A DNA stretch of 32,953 nt from contig JAIOPI010000039.1 in assembly GCA_021413965.1 (NCBI GenBank), positions 1 to 32,953 of the forward strand, written 5' to 3'. The stretch comes from Lentisphaerota bacterium (GTDB lineage Bacteria > Verrucomicrobiota > Kiritimatiellia > UBA8416 > JAIOPI01). Position 1 is the stretch's first letter; each line of letters begins with the position of its first letter. Below the pieces are notes generated by a model. It was not told the origin of the DNA. It searched no databases and saw nothing but the letters and a program-made list of their open reading frames with translations. Below are positions 16,842 through 25,245 of this stretch, piece after piece. A program made the position numbers and the translations under genes.

Positions 16842-19109
16842 GTGAACGAACGGTTCGTCGATCAGATTGCGAAGGAACTGAAGATCCAGCCCCGGCAGGT
16901 GGCGGCCGTGGCGCTGCTGCTCAAGCAGGATGCCACCATCCCGTTCATCGCACGCTACCGCAAAGAGATGACGGGCTCGCTCGACGAAGTCGTCATCACC
17001 AGCGTGCGCGACCGGATGGAGCAGTTGCAGGCGGTGGCGAGCCGCCGCGAGGCCATCGCCAAATCCCTGGCCGAGCGCAACCTCCTGACGGACACGCTCA
17101 CGCAAGCCCTGTCTGCCGCGGAAACCCTGACCGCGCTCGAGGACATTTACCAGCCATTCCGCCCGAAGCGGCGGACGCGCGCCATGATCGCCAGGGAGAA
17201 GGGGCTCGAGCCACTGGCCGAGTTGCTCTGGGCGCAGGACGGCACGCTGGATCCGACGCAAGCCGCCGCCGCGTTTGTGAGCGTCGAGAAGGACGTCGCC
17301 TCCACGGATCTGGCGCTGGCCGGCGCGCGCGACATCCTGGCCGAGCGGATCAGCGACGACACCGGCGCGCGCACGGCCATTCGCAAGCTCTTTGCCACGC
17401 AGGGCGTCCTGCGCTCGAAGGTGATGACGGGCAAGGAGGTCGAGGGCGCGAAATTCAAGGACTACTTCGACTGGAGTGAACCCATCACGTCGGCGCCGTC
17501 ACATCGCGTCCTGGCCATCCGGCGCGGCGAGGCCGAAGGCTTTCTCCTGACGCGCCTCACGCCGCCCGAGGCGGATGCCATCGCCGTCCTGCGCGAGCGG
17601 TTCGTCAAGAACGCCGGCCCCGCCGCGCAACAGGTGCAGCGCGCGGTGGACGATGGCTATCAGCGCCTCATGGAGCCGTCCCTCGAGACAGAGGCACGCC
17701 TGGAGGCCAAGGATCGCGCCGATCTGGAGGCCATCCGTGTCTTCGCCGCCAACCTGCGCGAGCTCCTGCTCACGTCGCCGCTGGGGCGCAAGAACGTCCT
17801 GGCCATCGATCCCGGGTTTCGCACGGGCTGCAAGGTTGTCTGCCTCGACCGCCAGGGCAAGCTCCTGCACAACGATGTCATCTATGTCGAGCAGTCCGAG
17901 CGCGCCCGGGCCGAGGCGCAGACGAAGGTGCTGGCGTACATCAAACATTTTCAGATCGAGGCGGTGGCCATTGGCAACGGCACGGCCGGCCGCGAGACCG
18001 AGGCCTTCGTGCGCAGCCTCGGCCTGCCCGCGAGCATCGTCATCGTCTCCGTGAACGAGAGCGGCGCCTCCGTGTATTCGGCCTCCGCCGTGGCGCGCGA
18101 GGAGTTTCCGGAGCACGACCTCACCGTGCGCGGCGCCGTGTCCATTGGCCGGCGTCTCATGGACCCGCTGGCGGAACTGGTGAAGATCGATCCCAAGGCC
18201 ATCGGGGTGGGTCAGTATCAGCACGACGTGGACCAGTCCGCGCTGAAGAAGTCGCTGGACGACGTGGTCACGAGCTGCGTGAACGCGGTGGGGGTGGAGG
18301 TCAACACGGCGAGCAAGGAGCTGCTGAGCTACGTGTCCGGGCTCAACGCCGTGACGGCGACCAACGTGGTGAGTTTTCGCAACTCGAACGGCCCGTTCCG
18401 GTCGCGCCAGGACCTGGCCAAGGTGCCGCGCCTCGGGCCAAAGGCGTTCGAGCAGGCGGCGGGCTTCCTGCGCATCCGCGACGGGCAGAATCCGCTCGAC
18501 GCGAGCGCCGTGCATCCGGAGCGCTACGTCATTGTCGAGCAAATGGCGGCGGACCACGCCTGTACGGTGACGGACCTGATGAAGCGGCCGGAGCTGCGTC
18601 AGAAGATCGCGCCGGAGCGCTATGTGAACGAGCAGGTCGGGCTGCCGACGCTGAAGGACATTCTGGAGGAACTCGCCAAGCCGGGCCGCGATCCGCGCGA
18701 AGCGTTCGAGGCGTTCGCGTTTGCCGAGGGCGTCGCGAAGCTGGAGGATTTGAAGCCCGGGATGAAGCTGCCGGGAATCGTCACCAACGTCACGGCCTTT
18801 GGGGCGTTTGTTGACATCGGCGTGCACCAGGACGGGCTCGTGCACGTCAGCCAGTTGGCGGACCATTACGTCAAGGATCCGGCGGAGGTCGTCAAGGTGC
18901 AGCAGCGGGTGCAGGTGACGGTGCTGGAGGTGGACCTGGCGCGCAAGCGGGTGGCCCTGTCGATGAAGTCGAAGCCCGAGGCGGGCGCCCCGCGCGGTCA
19001 GCGCACCAGCCCCGGCGCGGGACCGTCGCCGTCCCGTCCGCCCGCCGCGCCGCGCATGCCGACCAACGACTGGTTCAGCGCCGCGCTGGACAAGACCAAG
19101 AAGCGGTAG
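16842..19109 (+). CDS. tex: Tex-family S1 RNA-binding transcription accessory protein
   Basis: Cytoplasmic nucleic-acid-binding protein related to eukaryotic Spt6, linked to transcription. The 755-residue length is normal. In order: N-terminal helical domain (FIARYRKEMTGSLDE and the IYQPFRPKRRTRA segment), YqgF-like RNase H fold (VLAIDPGFRTGCKVVCLD, AIGNGTAGRETE, VNESGASVYSAS), helix-hairpin-helix region (VGVEVNTASKELLSYVSGL), and an S1 domain (LPGIVTNVTAFGAFVDIGVHQDGLVH). A basic, Pro/Ser-rich tail follows. GTG at 16842 is the start, with a GGAG ribosome binding site a few bases upstream. It converges with the peptidase gene behind it. Confidence 0.95.
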   Translation: MNERFVDQIAKELKIQPRQVAAVALLLKQDATIPFIARYRKEMTGSLDEVVITSVRDRMEQLQAVASRREAIAKSLAERNLLTDTLTQALSAAETLTALEDIYQPFRPKRRTRAMIAREKGLEPLAELLWAQDGTLDPTQAAAAFVSVEKDVASTDLALAGARDILAERISDDTGARTAIRKLFATQGVLRSKVMTGKEVEGAKFKDYFDWSEPITSAPSHRVLAIRRGEAEGFLLTRLTPPEADAIAVLRERFVKNAGPAAQQVQRAVDDGYQRLMEPSLETEARLEAKDRADLEAIRVFAANLRELLLTSPLGRKNVLAIDPGFRTGCKVVCLDRQGKLLHNDVIYVEQSERARAEAQTKVLAYIKHFQIEAVAIGNGTAGRETEAFVRSLGLPASIVIVSVNESGASVYSASAVAREEFPEHDLTVRGAVSIGRRLMDPLAELVKIDPKAIGVGQYQHDVDQSALKKSLDDVVTSCVNAVGVEVNTASKELLSYVSGLNAVTATNVVSFRNSNGPFRSRQDLAKVPRLGPKAFEQAAGFLRIRDGQNPLDASAVHPERYVIVEQMAADHACTVTDLMKRPELRQKIAPERYVNEQVGLPTLKDILEELAKPGRDPREAFEAFAFAEGVAKLEDLKPGMKLPGIVTNVTAFGAFVDIGVHQDGLVHVSQLADHYVKDPAEVVKVQQRVQVTVLEVDLARKRVALSMKSKPEAGAPRGQRTSPGAGPSPSRPPAAPRMPTNDWFSAALDKTKKR

Positions 19110-19163
19110 CAGCCCGGTGGTGCTGGCGGCTGAGTGCGCCAGGAATGCAGTCGGGGGCGTCGG

Positions 19164-19241
19164 GCGCGGGTCGGCGACCCGCGCTACGAAGAAGCGTGTG
19201 GAGGGTGACCGGGCCGGGTAGGGCGGGTGGCCAACCCGCCC
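19164..19241. terminator. Two GC-rich hairpins between convergent genes
   Basis: First hairpin: arms of 9 bp, GCGCGGGTC (19164-19172) and GACCCGCGC (19176-19184). Second: arms of 8 bp, GGGCGGGT (19221-19228) and ACCCGCCC (19234-19241). They lie between tex and the minus-strand peptidase gene, where both transcripts must stop. Neither has a T-run, so they may be REP-type repeats doing that job. Confidence 0.5.
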
Positions 19242-19248
19242 GCAGGCG

Positions 19249-20613
19249 TCAGTGCCGCGGGTCGAGGGAGTAGAGGCCGGTGGTGATGGTCCAGGCATCC
19301 GCGGTGCTCATGGACTTGCGTTCATGGCCGGCGCCCCAGGAGTCGGTATAGAGCACCTCGCCGGTCTTCTTGTTGTAGCCGAAAATGATGCGCAGATGCC
19401 CGCCCTCCGCCTGGGGGACGTCCACGGTTTCCGGAACGACGCCCAGCATCACGGCCCACGCCAGCGGGATGCCCTGGTCCACGCAGCTGGTGATGCTGTC
19501 GGAAAACTTGCGCATGGCGGACGCCTGCCGCTCGCAGCGCGTGCGGCGCAGCGTGTCCGGATCCATGGCCGCGTAGATGGCGGGCACGTCGATGACCCGC
19601 GTCTGGCCCAGGTCGATCTGGGGGCCGTCCGCCTTGCGTGCTTCGGCATTGTACTTGTCGATAAAGGCCAGGAAGCTTTGCACGGTGAAGTCTTCGTGAA
19701 TCTTGACCTTGGTGCCGTAGGCGAGTCCTCCCTTGCGAAGCACGTCGAGCATGTCGTCGGGGTTGGTGCCCCCGCTGGTACGTGTGTCGGCGAGCTGTGC
19801 CAGCGCATGCTGGTCGACGTTGTTACCATAGTAGCGCAGGAGGCGCTCGGCAGTGGCCACGGCGCAGTATCCGCGCTGGCCCTGGTCCACCATGGGAATG
19901 TGTTCGATCAGCACCGTGCCGTCGGGTTCGCGGCGAACGTTGCGCTTGATCATGAAGGCGGAGCCGCCCAGGGCGGAAGGCGCGCCCCCTCGGATCGCGG
20001 CTGCGCCCGCCTGTGCCCCCGCCGCCGGCTGCATGGCCAGCTGAATGAACTCGGCCCGGAATCCTTTGGCGGCCGGCGCGCCGGGAATGGCGTCGCCGAG
20101 GATGGCATTTTTCGATGCGCTCCAGCGCAACTCGGCCGCCGTGGGTGGCCCCGGCCAGCGCTTCGCGCCGGCGATGATGCCCGGCTCGGGCTTGCGCGTG
20201 GGATGTGCCACGCCGCGCGTGCCTTGCCACGCCGTCAGGGCGCGGTCGATGCTGGCGGCGAGGGCATAGAAGTCCTTCTCGGCGATTTCGCCCGCGTCGC
20301 CCCGGCTGTAGAGCCAGCAGGTGACGCGGTTGACGGCGCCGCTGCGGCAGGTGAGCACCATTTCGTGCACGGGTGCGCCGAAGAGCACCAGGGGCGGGCT
20401 GTCGGAATAGCCGGGATAGCGCAAGTCGCTCGCCTCGCCCTCGGCCACGGGCTGGAACCAGCCGGCGGTTTCGCCCGAAAGCCAGTCGGCGCGGCCGCGG
20501 GCCCAGAACGAGGTGCCGGAGCGCAGGTAGGGATCCAGGTCCACCGGCCCGTCAGCGCGCGCGCCGGAGGCGACGGCGAGGAATAGCATGGCCAGACAAG
20601 TACGCGGTGGCAT
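19249..20613 (-). CDS. Exported C39-like cysteine peptidase
   Basis: 454-residue predicted secreted peptidase of the papain-like C39 group. The start at MPPRTCLAMLFLAVASGARA gives a signal peptide cleaved near residue 20. The N-terminal 230 residues (WARGRADWLSGETAGWF, TCWLYSRGDAGEIAEKDFY) form a domain I cannot name. The catalytic domain has VDQGQRGYCAVATAERLLRYYG with Cys250, EGGHLRIIFGYNKKTGEV with His406, and YTDSWGAGH with Asp424. The Gln five residues before the Cys completes a credible active site. Substrates are unknown. It lies behind the WD40 gene on the same strand, 219 bp away. Confidence 0.8.
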   Translation of the reverse strand: MPPRTCLAMLFLAVASGARADGPVDLDPYLRSGTSFWARGRADWLSGETAGWFQPVAEGEASDLRYPGYSDSPPLVLFGAPVHEMVLTCRSGAVNRVTCWLYSRGDAGEIAEKDFYALAASIDRALTAWQGTRGVAHPTRKPEPGIIAGAKRWPGPPTAAELRWSASKNAILGDAIPGAPAAKGFRAEFIQLAMQPAAGAQAGAAAIRGGAPSALGGSAFMIKRNVRREPDGTVLIEHIPMVDQGQRGYCAVATAERLLRYYGNNVDQHALAQLADTRTSGGTNPDDMLDVLRKGGLAYGTKVKIHEDFTVQSFLAFIDKYNAEARKADGPQIDLGQTRVIDVPAIYAAMDPDTLRRTRCERQASAMRKFSDSITSCVDQGIPLAWAVMLGVVPETVDVPQAEGGHLRIIFGYNKKTGEVLYTDSWGAGHERKSMSTADAWTITTGLYSLDPRH

Positions 20614-20700
20614 GCGGGCAGCGTAGCAAATCGGGACGCCTGCACCACGTGGTTTTGGGCCGCCGGGAGGCGCCGGGGCGCAGAGGCGAGTTTGTGAGGT

Positions 20701-20723
20701 GGCCCGCGACCTCCGGGCGCGGG
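20701..20723. repeat. Small hairpin between the WD40 and peptidase genes
   Basis: GCCCGCG and CGCGGGC (7 bp) pair around a nine-base loop. The 219-bp spacer (20614-20832) has no open frame I would accept and no clear promoter. Confidence 0.3.
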
Positions 20724-20832
20724 CAGTTTGGCGAAGCACCTCCGGCACAGTCCGCGCTCGGAGATCGCGGACCACCTCCGACCGTGTGCGCAAACGTGGA
20801 GATGCGTCCGAGGCGCCGTCGCCGGCACCTGG

Positions 20833-23256
20833 TCACAGGCCGCGGAGCCGGTAGTAGGCGGGGGGCGTGACGGGCAGATTCGTGGCGCTGGTGGTGGTCT
20901 GCGGCGGGCCCAGCGGCTGCCAGGTCCCGCTCACGAGCGACGTGCTGGACTCGAGCTGGTAATGCCCGTTGCCCCCCTCCCACGCGACGGCTGCCAGGCC
21001 GCCCGTGGACTGAAGCGCCGTCACGCGCAGCGCGCTGAAAGGATTGCGCGCCAGTACCAGCGTGGCATCCGATCGGCCATAGGCGAAACAGGTGCCGTCG
21101 GGCGAGAAGCAGGGCCACGCGCCTGACCACGACGGGTTGGCCTCCTGCGCATAGACGCGTGCCGGGAGTGCATCGTGCCAGCGCCAGAAGCAAAGGCTGC
21201 CGTCATAAGATTTGGCGATCACGTAGAGACCATCGGGCGTGAACGCGAGGGAGTTGGGCTCAAGGGTCGCGCCGCTTGGCAGGCTTTGTTGCCGCGTGGT
21301 GTCACTCAGGCTCCAAATCTCCACGTTCTTTTCCGCCCACCGCTGGGTGGCGAGATGCCGTCCATTCCCCGCAAAAACGGCCGAGGGCATGTTGCTGGCG
21401 GGGATGGCGCCCATGAGCGCGCCGTCGGAAGTCTGACGCAAATCAGTCGCATAGCCGCTGACGTACGTGCCCACGGCGACGAGGCTGGCGTCCGGGGATA
21501 GTGCCGCGCTGTACACATTGTTCGGCCGGACGCCGATGGTCTGCAGCAGCGCGCCGTCAGCCATGCGCCACCAGCGGATGGATTCATCCGCGCCCACGGA
21601 AACCAGTTGGGCGTCGCCGGAAAAACCGAGCGCCAGAATGGTCTCCGTGTGCCCGGTCAACGACCACAGCAGCGCGCCATCCGTGAGGCGCCAGACGCTG
21701 ATAATGTTGTTGCGGCTGGCCCCGGCCAACAACGTGCCATTGGCGGAAATCGCGAGCGGTTGGCCACAGTTGGCGGCCGTGAGGAGCAGGGCATGGTCCT
21801 GCACCTGCCAGACTTTGGTGTTGCCGTCCGCGGTCGCACAGGCCAGCAGGCGGTTGTCGGGCGAAAAGGAGAGGCCCGTGGGCGACGTGCTGTTCTCCGT
21901 GAATTGGCGCAGCATGAAGTCGCCGGTCGCGGGCCACAGCTTGACCGTCGATCCTTTGTCCCCGGAGGCCATGAAGGTGCCTTGGCCTGAGAGGGCCAAG
22001 GCGCGCACGCGTTCGCCGTTGAGTGTGGTTTGGAGCAGGGCGCCCGTGGCCGCATTCCAGTGCTTGATCGTGCTGTCCCAGCTTCCGGAAACCACCGTTG
22101 AACCGTCGGGGGTGAAGGCGACGGTCCGGACGGAGTCCGTGTGCCCCGTCAAGGTGCGGAGGAGCGCGCCGTCGCCGATCCGCCACAGCGTGACGCTGTT
22201 GTTGGCCATGCCGGCGGCGAGTTGCTGCCCATCAGGCGCAAAGGCGATGGCGTGGACGGCGCTTCCGGCGGCCACGGAGCGGACGTGGGAGACGGTCCCG
22301 TTGGTGCCCACCTGCCAGAGGATGATTGTGGCATCCAAGCCGGCCGACGCCAGCCAGAGCCCATCGGGGGAAAACGTGACGGCGCGCACTTCCCGTGTGT
22401 GCCACGTCAGGACTTGGCGCGGCACCCCATTCGTTGCGTCCCAAAGGATCAGCAACGGATTTTCTTCCTGATTCCCTCCGGCTGAGGCCACGATTTTCCC
22501 ATCGGGCGAAAAGGCCACCGTGCGTGCCTCGGGTTGTGAGGTCCCAAAGATGTACGCCTGCCGGCCGTCGCTCACGTTCCACATGCGAACGGAATCGTCC
22601 TTGCTGGCCGAGACGAGTTGACGGCCGTCCGGGGAGAAGGCGATGGCGCGGACGTCCTTGCCGTGCCCGACCAGTGTGCGAACCAGGTTTCCCGACGGCA
22701 CCTGCCAGAGCTTGATGGTGGCGTCGTCCGCGGCGGAGGCGAGGAGGGCCCCATCCGGCGAAAAGGCGACCGCGTTGACTTCCCCCATGTGCCCGCCGCT
22801 CATCCACAGGATGTCGGGCGAGGGGTGCTGGCTGATTTCCGAATCCCAGACGAGCACGGTGGCATTGGTGGTCAGGTGTCCCGGCGCGCGGGCCGTGAAG
22901 GTGACCGGCTGGGGGCCGTCCGGGATGCCATCGGGAACGCCGGATACCTGAAACACGGCGGTGGTGGCGCCGGCGGAAATGACCGTGTTGCTGACGACGA
23001 GCAATTCGGTGACGTCGGATGAGGACAGGGTGACGGTGAGGTCAACAGACAGTGGCTCGGCGATGATCGCGACTCCTTCGAAGGCGTAGCCTTCGAGGGA
23101 AACGGAGGGCAGGGAGAGGCGCAACAGGGCTGGTGGCGCCGGGCTGGCGGTGGGTGCTGAGCAAAGCAGGGCCGCGATCACCACGCACGCCATACCGGCC
23201 GGAGTGTGTCGACCCCTGTGCACGATAGTCGGAAACCTAACACGACTGCATGCCAT
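20833..23256 (-). CDS. Exported 14-repeat WD40 protein with Calx-beta-like N-terminus
   Basis: A roughly 807-residue exported protein. After a signal peptide (CVVIAALLCSAPTASPA) comes a beta-rich domain resembling Calx-beta (VSLEGYAFEGVAIIAEPL to NTVISAGATTAVFQVSGVPDG). I count 14 WD40-type repeats, first GHMGEVNAVAFSPDG and last near PCFSPDGTCFAYGRSD, enough for two seven-bladed propellers. The C-terminal 65 residues (YQLESSTSLVSGTWQPLGPP, ending PAYYRLRGL) form a tail domain common on large exported proteins of the PVC group. The start is ambiguous: ATG at 23256 adds an Arg-rich stretch before the hydrophobic core, ATG at 23193 begins right at it. Neither has a good ribosome binding site. 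Confidence 0.8.
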   Translation of the reverse strand: MACSRVRFPTIVHRGRHTPAGMACVVIAALLCSAPTASPAPPALLRLSLPSVSLEGYAFEGVAIIAEPLSVDLTVTLSSSDVTELLVVSNTVISAGATTAVFQVSGVPDGIPDGPQPVTFTARAPGHLTTNATVLVWDSEISQHPSPDILWMSGGHMGEVNAVAFSPDGALLASAADDATIKLWQVPSGNLVRTLVGHGKDVRAIAFSPDGRQLVSASKDDSVRMWNVSDGRQAYIFGTSQPEARTVAFSPDGKIVASAGGNQEENPLLILWDATNGVPRQVLTWHTREVRAVTFSPDGLWLASAGLDATIILWQVGTNGTVSHVRSVAAGSAVHAIAFAPDGQQLAAGMANNSVTLWRIGDGALLRTLTGHTDSVRTVAFTPDGSTVVSGSWDSTIKHWNAATGALLQTTLNGERVRALALSGQGTFMASGDKGSTVKLWPATGDFMLRQFTENSTSPTGLSFSPDNRLLACATADGNTKVWQVQDHALLLTAANCGQPLAISANGTLLAGASRNNIISVWRLTDGALLWSLTGHTETILALGFSGDAQLVSVGADESIRWWRMADGALLQTIGVRPNNVYSAALSPDASLVAVGTYVSGYATDLRQTSDGALMGAIPASNMPSAVFAGNGRHLATQRWAEKNVEIWSLSDTTRQQSLPSGATLEPNSLAFTPDGLYVIAKSYDGSLCFWRWHDALPARVYAQEANPSWSGAWPCFSPDGTCFAYGRSDATLVLARNPFSALRVTALQSTGGLAAVAWEGGNGHYQLESSTSLVSGTWQPLGPPQTTTSATNLPVTPPAYYRLRGL

Positions 23257-23623
23257 CGCCAAGAGCGGATTCAACGCCGGGCGCAAGGCCGCTCCGTCGG
23301 GGGCTATTTGCAGGAGGGGGTTTCACCACGGAGACACGGTGGCACGGAGCAGCAGGTCCGGTACATGCGCTCTTTCGACCAGACCGTTGCGCGAGTTTTG
23401 CGCAGGGCCTCAAGGTGACTCATCATCACAGGGTGCATCGCAGGCCCCGCACAAAACTCGCGCAACCGCCTTGCGCCCGCCTGCGCCGCGGCCCTCCATG
23501 CACGCGTGAGCCGATGCACGGTGCCTGAGACGAGGATCAGGGCCGAGCCTGCGCGCTTGCGCACGGGCGGGCAAGCTGCTTTGATCGATGGGAAGACGAT
23601 TATCATCATGAGGGAGGACGGGT
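23257..23623. other. 367-bp divergent spacer with a long hairpin
   Basis: No credible gene. The notable content is the large imperfect hairpin at 23386-23466 and a short CACCACGGAGACACGG-type string near 23324 that resembles a dispersed repeat. GAGGGAGGA just before 23624 is the ribosome binding site of the next gene. No strong promoter is visible for either neighbour. Confidence 0.6.
23386..23466. repeat. 25-bp-arm inverted repeat (hairpin)
   Basis: The arms 23386-23410 and 23442-23466 match in inverse complement at 23 of 25 positions; the first 15 are perfect (GTTGCGCGAGTTTTG). The 31-base loop holds a smaller symmetrical piece, GTGACTCATCATCAC. It lies upstream of the WD40 gene and is too long for an ordinary terminator. 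Confidence 0.75.
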
Positions 23624-24037
23624 ATGGCCAAGTTCGAGGGATCGTGTCAGTGCGGTGCAGTCACGTACGCGAGCGACGGCGAGCCGATTTTTGTCGGGGC
23701 GTGCCACTGCACGAATTGCCAGAAGTGGACGGGCAGCGCGTTTTCGATGATGGTGGCGGTGCCCAAGCCGAGCTTCACCGTTCGCGGCGGTCGGCTTGCC
23801 ACGCACCACGACGTGGGCGACAGCGGCAAGGCCACGCACCGCCACTTCTGCGCCGCGTGCGGCTGCACGATTTATGACGAGGTCGACGTCAACCCGAGCA
23901 TGGTAATGATTCCGGTCGGTACGCTGGCGAATCCCGACGCCGTGAAGCCGCAGCTGCATGTCTACTGGAAGCACCACGCGTCCTGGGTGGACGGGCTTCT
24001 CGCCCTGCCGAAGTTCGACGCGCTGCCGCCGCATTGA
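23624..24037 (+). CDS. GFA (glutathione-dependent formaldehyde-activating-like) family protein
   Basis: Small zinc-binding protein of 137 residues in the GFA/CENP-V family. Cysteine ligands follow the family pattern: SCQCGAV (Cys8, Cys10), ACHCTNCQKWTG (Cys27, Cys29, Cys32) and HFCAACGCTIYDE. The family name comes from a disputed glutathione-formaldehyde adduct activity; most members have no proven substrate and this one should be treated as such. A strong ribosome binding site (GAGGGAGGA) precedes the ATG. An 11-bp hairpin starts at its stop codon, so it is probably a single-gene unit. Confidence 0.9.
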   Translation: MAKFEGSCQCGAVTYASDGEPIFVGACHCTNCQKWTGSAFSMMVAVPKPSFTVRGGRLATHHDVGDSGKATHRHFCAACGCTIYDEVDVNPSMVMIPVGTLANPDAVKPQLHVYWKHHASWVDGLLALPKFDALPPH

Positions 24038-24066
24038 GGTGAGGCGCCCTAGAGTGCGCCTCACCT
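24037..24066. terminator. Hairpin at the end of the GFA gene
   Basis: AGGTGAGGCGC (24037-24047) and GCGCCTCACCT (24056-24066) pair perfectly over 11 bp around an eight-base loop; the left arm begins within the stop codon. There is no T-run after it, but it is the best terminator candidate here. Confidence 0.55.
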
Positions 24067-24159
24067 GGGCGCAAGGGATGGTTCTGAGGCGGGCGGATGG
24101 CCTGACGACACCTGACAATCGCATCCATGACAGAGCCGGATCGCTTCAGGAGAACACTT

Positions 24160-25140
24160 ATGCACGTTCTGATCATCGGCGGCACGGGGTTGATTTCGAC
24201 GGGCATTGTGACGCACCTGCTGGCGCGCGGAGCCGGCGTGACGATGTTCAACCGGGGACAACGGCCCGGTGCCATTCCGGCGGGCGTCGAGGTCCTGCAT
24301 GGCGACCGCAACGACGTCGCCGCCCTGCAGCGTGCGTGCGGATCGCGCCGCTGGGACGCCGTGATCGACATGATCGGCTTCACGCCCGCGCAGGCGCAGG
24401 CCGACATCGACGTGTTTGGCGGGCGCTGCGAGCAGTTCATCTTCTGCTCGACCGTCTGTTCGTATGGCGTCAAGGTGCCGCCGCACGTGTTCGTCGACGA
24501 GTCTTTTCCACAGGAACCGATCAGCACCTACGGGAAGAACAAGCTGCTCTGCGAACAATTGTTCCTGCGCGCGCATGCGGAGCAGAAGTTTCAGGTCACG
24601 ATTATCCGTCCGAGCCACACCTACGGCCCGGGCAGCCCGCTCATTGACAATCTCGAACCGGCGCCGGTGGCCTGGGATCGCATCGAGCGGGGGCTGCCCG
24701 TGGTCTGCGCCGGCGATGGGCTGGGGTTGTGGGTGTCGACCCATCGCGACGATGTGGGCAAGCTCTTTGCGTATGCGGCGCTCAATCCTGTGACCTATGG
24801 CCAGTGCTACAACGCCACCCGCGACCAGCATCTGACGTGGACGTCGTATTACCAGGCGGTCGCGTCTGCTTTGGGAAAGCCGTTGGAACTGCGCTATCTG
24901 CCGGCGCCGCGGATCTGGTCGCGAGATCCGGCGCGGTTCGGGCTGCTGCGCGAGATCACGGGGTTTCATGGCGCCTACGACTCCCGCAAGGCGCGGCGCG
25001 ACGTGCCCCAGTTCGCGTGCGACATTGATTTCGCCGCGGGCGCGGCGCAGACGCTGGCGGATTCACGCCGCCGCAACGCCTGGAAGCCCAGCGCCGACGA
25101 CAAGGTCTATGAGCAACTCGTGGCCGACGCGCAAGGCTGA
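24160..25140 (+). CDS. NAD-dependent epimerase/dehydratase (extended SDR)
   Basis: 326-residue extended short-chain dehydrogenase/reductase. The Rossmann motif GGTGLISTG lies at the very N-terminus (MHVLIIGGTGLIS), DVIDMIGF-type and FCSTVCSYG strands follow, and the YGKNK active-site Tyr and Lys sit in the usual place. IIRPSHTYGPG and the downstream STHRDDVGKLF segment resemble sugar-nucleotide epimerase-like oxidoreductases. CAGGAG about nine bases before the ATG at 24160 decides the start over the upstream ATG at 24127. The substrate cannot be read from the sequence; neighbours give no pathway clue. Confidence 0.85.
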   Translation: MHVLIIGGTGLISTGIVTHLLARGAGVTMFNRGQRPGAIPAGVEVLHGDRNDVAALQRACGSRRWDAVIDMIGFTPAQAQADIDVFGGRCEQFIFCSTVCSYGVKVPPHVFVDESFPQEPISTYGKNKLLCEQLFLRAHAEQKFQVTIIRPSHTYGPGSPLIDNLEPAPVAWDRIERGLPVVCAGDGLGLWVSTHRDDVGKLFAYAALNPVTYGQCYNATRDQHLTWTSYYQAVASALGKPLELRYLPAPRIWSRDPARFGLLREITGFHGAYDSRKARRDVPQFACDIDFAAGAAQTLADSRRRNAWKPSADDKVYEQLVADAQG

Positions 25141-25245
25141 GGCTTGGCGCCGGGGATGGCGACCTCCCGGGCGTACCGGGCATGCACGCCGTCCGCTTCA
25201 AACTCATGATGGACGATGACCGGCAGGAATGCGGGGCGCGTTGGC

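Noticed and set aside
17499..19298. 599-aa open frame antisense to tex
   Set aside because: It mirrors the tex codons, is rich in His and Arg, and has no motif or ribosome binding site.
19252..20586. 444-aa open frame antisense to the C39 peptidase
   Set aside because: The peptidase frame has a signal peptide and a catalytic triad; this frame has neither.
23386..23466. Integron attC site
   Set aside because: The ends read GTT at the left and AAC at the right, the reverse of the attC layout, and no integron integrase is present.
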